Below are positions 1 through 6,761 of a stretch of 13,229 nucleotides of DNA, in pieces. Every line of letters begins with the position of its first letter. Position 1 is the first letter of the stretch. The stretch covers positions 1-13,229 of the forward strand of contig DLEF01000016.1 in the NCBI GenBank assembly GCA_002481545.1, written 5' to 3'. Both the position numbers and the translations under genes were made by a program. The notes below the pieces were generated by a model that saw nothing but the letters and a program-made list of their open reading frames with translations, did no database searches and was not told where the DNA came from. Source of the stretch: Cyanobacteria bacterium UBA7753. GTDB taxonomy: Bacteria > Cyanobacteriota > Vampirovibrionia > Gastranaerophilales > Gastranaerophilaceae.

Positions 1-2
1 AA

Positions 3-332
3 ACATTTGAGATGCTTGAGGATAAAACAATAAAGAAAGAATTGAAACGTTTTCCGAAACGGTTCTTCTGGACATTCTCAAATAAAACAATTGCAAGCGC
101 GTATAACTTCTTTGAACGTGATGACGTAGACGGAGTTATACACGTTACGGCTTTCGGCTGCGGGCCAGATTCGTTTATAGGGAAATATTTGGAACTTGAT
201 TGCGATAAATATGAAAAACCGTTTATGACCTTGCGTATAGATGAACACACGGGTGAAAACCATTTACAAACAAGAATAGAGGCATTTGTTGATATGTTAA
301 TAAAACTGAAACAGGAAAAGGAGGCAGAATAA
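3..332 (+). CDS. DUF2229 / CoA-dehydratase-activase-related protein, C-terminal part (5' end outside window)
   Basis: The reading frame is already open at the left edge (codons before the ATG at 12 read T-F-E), so this is the last ~109 residues of a longer protein and the ATG at 12 is probably internal. The visible part has the motif VIHVTAFGCGPD, with one cysteine, and ends with LRIDEHTGENHLQTRIEAFVD. The complete protein encoded next has the same two motifs at its own C-terminus (HLMPFGCLPE and TRIEAFVD), so the two are paralogues. Families of this kind (COG3580/COG3581, DUF2229) travel with HgdC/BadF-type ATPases and are related to the Fe-S subunits of 2-hydroxyacyl-CoA dehydratases; the Cys is a likely cluster ligand. 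The stop overlaps the next start (TAATG, 330-334), so the two are probably translationally coupled. Substrate unknown. Family assignment is firm; the enzymatic role is inferred. Confidence 0.8.
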   Translation, partial: TFEMLEDKTIKKELKRFPKRFFWTFSNKTIASAYNFFERDDVDGVIHVTAFGCGPDSFIGKYLELDCDKYEKPFMTLRIDEHTGENHLQTRIEAFVDMLIKLKQEKEAE

Positions 333-1414
333 TGAAAGTATCTTTTCCTCATATGGGAACACAAGTTTTTTATAAAAAGCTTATGGATATGATTGGGTTG
401 GACTATATTATGCCGCCTGCTCCGACGAAAAAGACTATTGATTTAGGGGTAAAATACAGTCCCGAGTTTGCGTGTTTTCCTTATAAAGTATTATTGGGAA
501 CATATATAGAGGCTCTTGAGGCAGGCGCTGACACCATTTTAACATCAGGTGGCAGCGGGCCTTGCAGAGCAGGATTATATGCGGAATTGCATAAAAAGAC
601 CTTGAGAAGCCTCGGCTATAATGTAGATTTTATAGTTTTTGATGATATCGGCAGAGATCCTAAGATGTTCTTTGATAATGTCAGAAAAATCAAGGGTAAT
701 AAATCGTGGTTTGAGGCTGTTAAGATTTTTTATACCGCATACAGAATAGCTAAAGCGGTTGATAATCTTCAGCGAGTTGTCCAAATCCGCAGAGCCTATG
801 AGATTACTCCGGGAAGTTTTGATGCGGCATTCAAAGATGTTATGCAGGATTTTTCGGACAACGCGAACAGCTTAAAAGATATCAAAAAATTATACAAAAA
901 GAACTTGAAAGTGTTGGAAAATGTTCCGATAACAAAAATACCTCCGAAAAACGAGCGTGTAAGAATAGGTATTGTAGGGGAAATATACGTTGTAATGGAG
1001 CCTTCCGTTAATATGAATATAGCGGAAGAATTGAATAAATTGGGATGTGAAGTCTCAACTTCAATGTATATATCGGAATGGATTGACCACGCTGTTATTC
1101 CAAAGATTTTCCGTAAAAAATCGGGGAAATATCTCGTTGATGACAGCAAAAAATATCTTGAAATGCAGATAGGCGGACACGAATGTCATAACATAGGAAA
1201 TATGATTGAATATAAAAAACAGGGTTATGACGGAATTGTTCACCTAATGCCGTTCGGGTGCTTGCCTGAACTTGTTACTCAAACCTTGGCGCCTAAAATA
1301 TCGAGCGATAACAATTTGCCGATATTGACTCTGTCACTTGATGAGCAGACAGGTATCGCCAATAACCTTACAAGGATTGAGGCATTCGTAGATTTACTGA
1401 GAAAAAATAAATAA
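332..1414 (+). CDS. CoA-dehydratase-like / DUF2229-superfamily Fe-S protein (COG3581 type)
   Basis: A complete protein of 360 residues. It starts MKVSFPHMGT, typical of the second partner in activase-linked operons, and the start is supported by AAGGAGG at 318-324, seven bases upstream. Cysteines in conserved-looking settings are C48 (EFACFP), C78 (SGGSGPC), C285 (GGHECHN) and C310 (PFGCLP). These are candidate ligands for a [4Fe-4S] or double-cubane cluster, as in the 2-hydroxyacyl-CoA dehydratase superfamily. The two halves look like two Rossmann-like lobes (residues 1-110 and ~210-360) joined by a Lys-rich helical linker. The C-terminus repeats the motifs of the preceding gene. It should receive electrons from the ATPase encoded 11 bases downstream. 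Known members are often annotated as CoA protein activase, with no defined substrate; the reaction here cannot be read from sequence. Confidence 0.82.
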   Translation: MKVSFPHMGTQVFYKKLMDMIGLDYIMPPAPTKKTIDLGVKYSPEFACFPYKVLLGTYIEALEAGADTILTSGGSGPCRAGLYAELHKKTLRSLGYNVDFIVFDDIGRDPKMFFDNVRKIKGNKSWFEAVKIFYTAYRIAKAVDNLQRVVQIRRAYEITPGSFDAAFKDVMQDFSDNANSLKDIKKLYKKNLKVLENVPITKIPPKNERVRIGIVGEIYVVMEPSVNMNIAEELNKLGCEVSTSMYISEWIDHAVIPKIFRKKSGKYLVDDSKKYLEMQIGGHECHNIGNMIEYKKQGYDGIVHLMPFGCLPELVTQTLAPKISSDNNLPILTLSLDEQTGIANNLTRIEAFVDLLRKNK

Positions 1415-1425
1415 AGGAGAAAACA

Positions 1426-2436
1426 ATGGTAAAAGCATATTTAGGTGTGGATATAGGCTCCGTAAGTACTAATATTGTTGCGCTTAGCCCTGAGGGAGAA
1501 GTTTTATCAAAACAATATTCAAGAACAAACGGTCAGCCGATAGAATGTGTAAAAGAAGGATTAAAAACTTTAAAGAAAGAAATTCCCGATATTGAAGTCC
1601 TCGGCGTCGGAACGACAGGGAGCGGACGACAAATCGCAGGGATTTTGCTGGGTGCTGATGTTGTTAAAAACGAAATTACGGCTCACGCAACGGCATCAAT
1701 TTTTTATAATCCTGATGTTTCAACTATATTTGAGATTGGCGGACAGGATTCAAAAATTATTTTCATAAAAAATAAATGTGTCGTAGATTTCGCAATGAAT
1801 ACGGTTTGTGCGGCAGGTACGGGCAGTTTCTTGGATCACCAAGCAGAAAGACTAAAAGTGCCGATTGAGCAATTTGGTGATATGGCTGCAAAATCGACTG
1901 AGGAAGTCAGAATAGCAGGACGTTGCACGGTCTTTGCCGAATCCGATATGATTGCAAAACAACAGTTTGGATTTTCTAAACCGGATATTATTAAAGGTTT
2001 GTGCGAAGCTCTTGTCAGAAACTATATCAATAACCTCGGGCGCGGACATGAACTAAAACCTCCGTTTATGTTCCAAGGTGGTGTTGCTGCTAATTCCGGT
2101 ATAAAAGCTGCGTTTGAAAAGGAAACGGGCTGTGAAGTTATGGTTCCTAAATACTTCAATGTAATGGGCGCAATAGGGATTGCACTCCTTGCTAAGAATT
2201 ACATTGAAAAGACAGGTAACAAAACCTCATTTGAAGGGTTTGAATGTGCGGATAAGGAACTTAAACCGCGTACGTTCAGATGCGAGGGCTGCGCTAATAT
2301 GTGCGAAGTCGTTGAAGTCATATATGACGGTCAGATTTCCGCACGTTGGGGTGATAAATGCGGCAAATGGACAAATGCACTCCTTGTAAAAACCAAAAAG
2401 GCTAAAGAAAAAGAAAAGGAACTTGCGGTTAAATAA
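1426..2436 (+). CDS. BadF/BadG/BcrA/BcrD-family ATPase (2-hydroxyacyl-CoA dehydratase activase type)
   Basis: A 336-residue protein of the ASKHA fold. The phosphate loop is GVDIGSVSTN (residues 7-16), the second nucleotide motif is EIGGQDSK (103-110), and the adenosine motif is around FQGGVAANSG (216-225). C128 (NTVCAAGTGSF) and C167 (GRCTVFAESD) match the two cysteines with which each HgdC subunit holds half of a shared [4Fe-4S] cluster. The protein should therefore work as a homodimer that uses ATP to push a low-potential electron onto its partner, here most likely the two proteins encoded upstream. Beyond the usual ~260-residue core there is a tail with four cysteines, C286, C289, C293 and C312, which could bind zinc or a second cluster, followed by a Lys/Glu-rich end. 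The start is supported by AAAGGAGA at 1413-1420. Cytoplasmic, oxygen-sensitive by family. Confidence 0.9.
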   Translation: MVKAYLGVDIGSVSTNIVALSPEGEVLSKQYSRTNGQPIECVKEGLKTLKKEIPDIEVLGVGTTGSGRQIAGILLGADVVKNEITAHATASIFYNPDVSTIFEIGGQDSKIIFIKNKCVVDFAMNTVCAAGTGSFLDHQAERLKVPIEQFGDMAAKSTEEVRIAGRCTVFAESDMIAKQQFGFSKPDIIKGLCEALVRNYINNLGRGHELKPPFMFQGGVAANSGIKAAFEKETGCEVMVPKYFNVMGAIGIALLAKNYIEKTGNKTSFEGFECADKELKPRTFRCEGCANMCEVVEVIYDGQISARWGDKCGKWTNALLVKTKKAKEKEKELAVK

Positions 2437-3206
2437 TGAAAAATATTGCAGTTGTGACAGGTGCAAGCGGAGGATTAGGCAAAGAGTTTGTAAAACTCTT
2501 GCTTAATTATTCCGATATTGATGAGATATACGCACTTGCGCGAAGCGGAGAAAAACTTGATAATCTAAAAGCTGAGTACGGGGAAAAGATTAAGCCGTAT
2601 ATTATTGATTTGTCCTGTATTGACAAAATAAAGGTATTCGGAGAATATCTGAAATCTAACGGGGTAAATATCAAGTATCTTATAAATAATGCAGGTTACG
2701 GAAAGTTTGGTGATTATAATGACCTTTCGGTTGATGAGTCTGTAAATATGATTGACTTAAATATTTCCGCAGTTGTTGCAATGGGGCTCACCTGTATTCC
2801 GTATATGGAAAAAGGTGCGCATATTATCAATATTGCATCACAGGCAGGGTTTCAGCCGTTACCTTATATGAATATTTATGCCTCTACAAAAGCGTTTGTA
2901 AAAAATTATTCACGGGGCTTAAATGTTGAATTGAAGGATAGAGGAATAACAGTTACGGCAGTATGTCCGGGGTGGATAAAGACAGATTTTTATAAACGTG
3001 CTGATATAGGGGCTAAGAAAAATATAACCGATTTTTCCTTTATGACTACTCCCGAGCGCGTGGCAAAACAAGCTCTAAAAGACGCCCAAAGGGGAAAAGA
3101 CATTTCCGTTTGCGGGATTTATGTAAACATTTGCAGATTTTTGACAAAAATTTTTCCTGAAAAACTTGTTATGACAGTTTGGATTTTTATGCAGAAACTC
3201 CGCTAA
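2436..3206 (+). CDS. Short-chain dehydrogenase/reductase (SDR), classical type
   Basis: A 256-residue single-domain Rossmann protein. The cofactor motif TGASGGLG is at residues 8-15 and NNAG at 84-87. The catalytic residues are S135 (INIAS), Y148 and K152 (YASTK), followed by the PGW.KT motif near 178-183. This is a complete classical SDR active site of normal length, so it should be an NAD(P)-dependent oxidoreductase; substrate specificity cannot be told. The hydrophobic C-terminal stretch (YVNICRFLTKIFPEKLVM) resembles the DltE/YqjQ-like branch, where the tail is near the membrane or a lipid substrate; this is a weak inference. The start overlaps the stop of the activase gene (TAATG, 2434-2438), so it is probably coupled to the upstream operon and may process the product of that system. 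No convincing terminator follows. Confidence 0.88.
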   Translation: MKNIAVVTGASGGLGKEFVKLLLNYSDIDEIYALARSGEKLDNLKAEYGEKIKPYIIDLSCIDKIKVFGEYLKSNGVNIKYLINNAGYGKFGDYNDLSVDESVNMIDLNISAVVAMGLTCIPYMEKGAHIINIASQAGFQPLPYMNIYASTKAFVKNYSRGLNVELKDRGITVTAVCPGWIKTDFYKRADIGAKKNITDFSFMTTPERVAKQALKDAQRGKDISVCGIYVNICRFLTKIFPEKLVMTVWIFMQKLR

Positions 3207-3223
3207 ATATTAATATTGGCGCT

Positions 3224-3253
3224 TTGCTAACATAATATAAATATTTTTATATT
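3224..3253 (+). promoter_or_regulatory. Candidate sigma-70-type promoter before the GH13 gene
   Basis: TTGCTA (3224-3229) and TATATT (3248-3253) are separated by 18 bases and lie about 50 bases before the GH13 start. The -10 box sits in the right arm of an all-A/T inverted repeat (ATAATATAA, 3232-3240, against TTATATTAT, 3247-3255). In DNA this rich in A and T such matches arise easily, so this is only a candidate. The 99-base gap and the change of function do suggest a separate transcript. Confidence 0.3.
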
Positions 3254-3305
3254 ATTATATAAAATAAGAATTATAGTTGAGATAATAAATAGAGATAGGT
3301 GATTT

Positions 3306-5375
3306 ATGAATAAACAACAGCTGAAAGGTTTGATGTTGTCATTTTTGGCAATATTTTTTATCTTTAACTGCGCTATGGCAGACGAAATAAAAGCGAATAC
3401 CGCCAATAACGTATCAGTTGAAACAGAAAAAACACAAGCAAATATTAAACAGGATTTATCACAATTACAGATTGACTCTCATATAGAAAAAGAGTTGAAA
3501 TCTTCTATCCAAAACGTTTACGGCAAAGAAAAAACGCAGGAGATTTATAATAATTTAATTTTGCACGCTCAAACGGCAATAAAAAACAGACCGCAAACAT
3601 TAAAAACACAGGATAAAACAAGAAACTCCGAATGGTATAAAAACGAAATAATTTATATGTTCTATGTTGACCAATTCGGAGTAATCACCCAAGACGGGAA
3701 AAGCACTTTTAAGAATACCGCACAAATGTTGGATTATCTGCAGGATTTGGGAGTAACGACATTATATCTTCTTCCGTTTGCGGACAGTCCTATGTCGGAT
3801 TCGGGCTTTGACGTCAAAAACCCGAGAGATGTCCGCAAAGATTTGGGCAGTATGGAGGAATTTAAAACATTCATAAAAGAGGCAAAAGCAAGAGGGTTCA
3901 AGATAAAAGCAGATTTGGTTTTGAACCACCTCTCGGACGAGCACGAATGGTTCCAAAAACTTATTAAAGGCGATGAAACCTACCTTAATTATTTCGTGGT
4001 AAAAGATAAAATGCCCGAGTACAAAAAATATCAGGATGAGAAACTCGGCACCGTTGTGGAATATAAAGAATCTGACGGACAAACCTCCAAGCGCCGTTTA
4101 ATCTTCCCGCAAAATACCGAAAACCATTACAGAAAAATAACCGTTAACGGAAAAGATTATTACCTTTATCATACATTCTATCCGTTCCAACTTGATATTA
4201 ATTGGGAAAACCCTGACGTATTGTATTATATGCTTGATACAATATCCTCTTGGGCAAACCTTGGAGTAGATATTTTCAGAATGGATGCAATCCCGTATTT
4301 GATAAAAGATAACGGAACCAACGGCGAAAATCAGCCAAAAACGCACTCTGTTATAAATATTTTGAGTGATTATATCCAACTGACTTCCCCTTCCTCCGTT
4401 ATTCAGGTTGAGGCATGCCAGCACCCTAAAGACATTATCCCTTATTTCGGCAAAGACAGAGAGGTGGGGGTAAATATTGACGGGGACAATATAGACCTAA
4501 AACGTACAAGTGAAGCGCAGATAGCATATAATTTCCCTAATATGAACGCTATTTGGGCAAGTTTGATAACCGGAGATAAAAGTTATTTTGTTAACAATTA
4601 CAAAAAATTGCCTGATATTCCAAAAACGGCGGTATGGGGGAACTTCCTTCGTGTTCACGATGAACTTACACTTGAGATGGTATCGCCCGAAGTCAGAGAA
4701 TTGATTTGCGAAGATTTGGCGCCAAAAGGAGCAGTATTTAGAAACGGATTCGGAGTAAGCGGAAGACTCGCAAACTTTTTGGATAAAAACCCGAGCCGTA
4801 TACAAGAGGCTTTCGGGATATTGTTATCAGTACCCGGAATACCTATCATATACTACGGTGATGAAATAGGCGCAGTGAACGATTTTAAAAATGCGGAAAA
4901 TCTTGCACAAAAGAGAAAATCAAAAAATAAATTCCTAAAACTGTTATCCTGTTTTGATTCCCGCGACATCAACAGAGGAAACATTACTCAAAAGATGTTC
5001 TACGGTTCAACAAAAGGATATTACAAAATCAATTCAAAAATATATTCAATCACCAAGAATTTGATTGATATCAGAAAAGAAAATCCAGTCTTTGTTGACG
5101 GAGATTTTGAAATATTAAAAACAAAATCGCCGCATAACCTTGCATACATAAGACGAAATGATAAACAGCAAATCCTTGTAATAAATAACCTTTCCAAAGA
5201 CAAACTCATTGCAGAGATAACTATGCCAAAGGATATTATCATAAAAAATCAGGGGAAAATAACAAGACTCAAAAACCTTGTAAACAAAGATGAGATAAAA
5301 GTAAACATATCAAAACAGAACAGAACAATGCACTTGAGACTTGCTCCGTATCAGACGGTATGGTTGGAGTTGTAA
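3306..5375 (+). CDS. Exported trehalose-synthase-like GH13 glycosidase/transglycosylase
   Basis: A 689-residue protein. An N-terminal signal peptide has K3/K7, a hydrophobic core at 9-22 and likely cleavage after AMA (residue 25). A polar helical segment follows to ~108, then a GH13 barrel. Conserved regions: DLVLNH (203-208); FRMDA with R325 and nucleophile D327; VEA with acid/base E369; and HDELTLE with H451 and transition-state stabiliser D452. The surrounding text (IPYL..NGTN.ENQPKTH, PYFG, LRVHDELTLEMV, YYGDEIG) follows trehalose synthase (maltose alpha-glucosyltransferase) closely. Oddities: the usual Asn before HD is V450; the usual GYD is GFD (167-169); the RTPMQW segment typical of TreS after YYGDEIG is absent and DSRDINRG (551-558) stands near that position; and TreS is normally cytoplasmic. 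It could be a hydrolase or transglycosylase on alpha-glucans or maltose in the periplasm. AGGTGA (3297-3302) supports the start. Confidence 0.85.
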   Translation: MNKQQLKGLMLSFLAIFFIFNCAMADEIKANTANNVSVETEKTQANIKQDLSQLQIDSHIEKELKSSIQNVYGKEKTQEIYNNLILHAQTAIKNRPQTLKTQDKTRNSEWYKNEIIYMFYVDQFGVITQDGKSTFKNTAQMLDYLQDLGVTTLYLLPFADSPMSDSGFDVKNPRDVRKDLGSMEEFKTFIKEAKARGFKIKADLVLNHLSDEHEWFQKLIKGDETYLNYFVVKDKMPEYKKYQDEKLGTVVEYKESDGQTSKRRLIFPQNTENHYRKITVNGKDYYLYHTFYPFQLDINWENPDVLYYMLDTISSWANLGVDIFRMDAIPYLIKDNGTNGENQPKTHSVINILSDYIQLTSPSSVIQVEACQHPKDIIPYFGKDREVGVNIDGDNIDLKRTSEAQIAYNFPNMNAIWASLITGDKSYFVNNYKKLPDIPKTAVWGNFLRVHDELTLEMVSPEVRELICEDLAPKGAVFRNGFGVSGRLANFLDKNPSRIQEAFGILLSVPGIPIIYYGDEIGAVNDFKNAENLAQKRKSKNKFLKLLSCFDSRDINRGNITQKMFYGSTKGYYKINSKIYSITKNLIDIRKENPVFVDGDFEILKTKSPHNLAYIRRNDKQQILVINNLSKDKLIAEITMPKDIIIKNQGKITRLKNLVNKDEIKVNISKQNRTMHLRLAPYQTVWLEL

Positions 5376-5396
5376 GATAGTTCAAAGTGCAAAGTT

Positions 5397-5434
5397 AAAA
5401 GTGCAGAGTTAATAATTTATAACTTATCACTTTT
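5397..5434. repeat. Intergenic hairpin after the GH13 gene (possible weak terminator)
   Basis: The arms AAAAGTG (5397-5403) and CACTTTT (5428-5434) enclose a second pair, AGTT (5407-5410) and AACT (5421-5424), with a ten-base A/T loop. It begins 22 bases after the GH13 stop. Related short words (AAAGTGCAAAGTT) occur just before it at 5384-5396, so it may be a decayed intergenic repeat. The short T stretch inside the right arm allows a weak terminator role for the GH13 transcript, but there is no proper U tract after the stem. Confidence 0.4.
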
Positions 5435-5459
5435 CACTTAACGCGATTGTAGAGAATGG

Positions 5460-5483
5460 GGTGCGGTCACTTACCGCACCAAC
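5460..5483. repeat. REP-like hairpin, GGTGCGGT/ACCGCACC type
   Basis: A perfect 8-bp stem, GGTGCGGT (5460-5467) and ACCGCACC (5473-5480), with loop CACTT and followed by AAC, giving a CCAAC tail. A degenerate copy of the same stem lies at 11869-11887. The hairpin sits between the GH13 and acyltransferase genes. It is far more G/C-rich than its surroundings, which marks it as an inserted or specially maintained element. No U tract follows, so a terminator role is not supported. Confidence 0.7.
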
Positions 5484-5506
5484 TTAAATATGAAAAGGAA
5501 ATATAT

Positions 5507-6616
5507 ATGGCAGATACAACAATAAAGAAGAAACCGTTTTTGAATTATATAAATGTATTCAGAGGACTTGCAATTTTACTGATTATCGCGGGGCACACGA
5601 TGCAATTCGGAAATCCGACGAGTTTGGCTCATAAAATAAACTGTGAAATAGTCTGCGGAGGCACGGCGCTGTTTATATTTATTTCGGGGTTTTTATTTCA
5701 GTATTTATCGTATAAGTTTGAGTATAAAAGCTACCTCAAGAAAAAATGGACAAACGTTGTTATGCCGTATCTTTTGACATCAATCCCCGGAATAATATTC
5801 TGTTTGTGGTTACCTCAAACCTACGGGAACTCGTTTGACGGACTAAATCCGCTCTTGCAAATCCCGATGTTCCTCACAACAGGTAGAATACACAATACTC
5901 CTACTTGGTTTATCCTGATGATAATTATGTTTTTCATCTGTGCAAAGCTATTGCTTACTTTAGAGAGAAAGAATATTTTATATAAACTTTTGCCACTGAT
6001 GTTTTTGGTGACGATAGTTTGCCCAAGGGCGGATGTAGATTACAACTCTATTATAAACCTTTCTTACACTCAGAAGTATCTGGCATGTATTTGGTACATC
6101 TTAAACGGGTTTATCCACTTTTTTGCACTGTATGTATTCGGAATGTTTTGTTCTAAATATACCGAGGTTATAGCAAAGTTTTACAATAATCGTCTTTGGC
6201 TGTGGGTTTTAATGTTGGGTACTGCAGCTGCTGATGTGTATTTGAGTTATCACAATATATATTCAAGTTTTACAATTTCCAAGACATTTTTAACAATGCT
6301 TGTTTTAGGGTATTTGGAACATTATGACAATTGGTTTATATCGAAACCGAAACTAAATAACGGCTTGGACGTTATTGCGAAATACAGTTTCGGGTTGTTC
6401 TTTGTACACTGGTATTGGTTCTTCCTGTACAATCAAACTTTCAAATTGGATAAAGTTATCCCCGTAATAAACGGTGATTATGTTTCCGTTTTCGGAACGG
6501 TCGGGCTTAGGTTTGTTGCAGTCTCTGCACTATCGATGCTCACATTGTGGGGATTAAAAAAACTAATCCTTTTTATAAACAAAGACGCAAACACAAGGAT
6601 GTTCTTAGGGGTATAG
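5507..6616 (+). CDS. Acyltransferase-3 family integral membrane protein
   Basis: I place the start at the ATG at 5507 (369 residues), preceded by AAAAGGAAA. The in-frame ATG at 5456 would add 17 residues made of the hairpin repeat, with no homology-like content. The first membrane helix holds the family signature NVFRGLAILLIIAGH, with R19 and H30 (R-X10-H), the site expected to handle the acyl donor. About ten hydrophobic segments follow, e.g. near GGTALFIFISGFLF, YLLTSIPGIIFCLW, WFILMIIMFFIC, FFALYVFGMF, FGLFFVHWYWFF and the last before LKKLILFI. Family members transfer acetyl or similar groups from cytoplasmic acyl-CoA to sugars of surface polysaccharides, lipids or secreted molecules. The acceptor cannot be predicted. 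The preceding gene encodes an exported sugar enzyme, which fits glycan modification but does not prove a link. Confidence 0.88.
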   Translation: MADTTIKKKPFLNYINVFRGLAILLIIAGHTMQFGNPTSLAHKINCEIVCGGTALFIFISGFLFQYLSYKFEYKSYLKKKWTNVVMPYLLTSIPGIIFCLWLPQTYGNSFDGLNPLLQIPMFLTTGRIHNTPTWFILMIIMFFICAKLLLTLERKNILYKLLPLMFLVTIVCPRADVDYNSIINLSYTQKYLACIWYILNGFIHFFALYVFGMFCSKYTEVIAKFYNNRLWLWVLMLGTAAADVYLSYHNIYSSFTISKTFLTMLVLGYLEHYDNWFISKPKLNNGLDVIAKYSFGLFFVHWYWFFLYNQTFKLDKVIPVINGDYVSVFGTVGLRFVAVSALSMLTLWGLKKLILFINKDANTRMFLGV

Positions 6617-6691
6617 CTCTAAAAAACTAAAGTCCTTATCCTCCATATGTTTGATTTTTCATCATTACATAAAGCCTTATGTTAAAAAATA

Positions 6692-6735
6692 TGTTATTAT
6701 GTAAGCGAGGTTTTGTGCCTCATATACATGTATAT
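6692..6735 (+). promoter_or_regulatory. Candidate extended -10 promoter with palindromes before the zinc-ribbon ATPase gene
   Basis: TGTTATTAT (6692-6700) reads as an extended -10 element (TGn plus TATTAT) with no good -35 box. Downstream, between it and the ATG at 6762, lie GAGG/CCTC (6707-6710 and 6718-6721) and a perfect 14-bp palindrome ATATACATGTATAT (6722-6735). A repressor or activator could bind the palindrome. The ribosome site is weak (AGGT at 6745-6748). A short hairpin, ACATAA/TTATGT (6667-6682), lies just upstream. All assignments here are by eye. Confidence 0.25.
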
Positions 6736-6761
6736 TATTAAAATAGGTACTATATAGACAA

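Noticed and set aside
3232..3255. Terminator after the SDR gene
   Set aside because: The stem is all A/T and no U tract follows; it is better read as part of an AT-rich promoter region.
3365..3371. Lipobox in the GH13 enzyme (Cys22)
   Set aside because: The residue before Cys is Asn and the context I-F-N-C is poor, while AMA at 23-25 gives a normal signal peptidase I site.
5456..5506. Upstream start for the acyltransferase gene
   Set aside because: The 17 added residues are encoded by a hairpin repeat, and the ATG at 5507 has a proper AAGGAA site.
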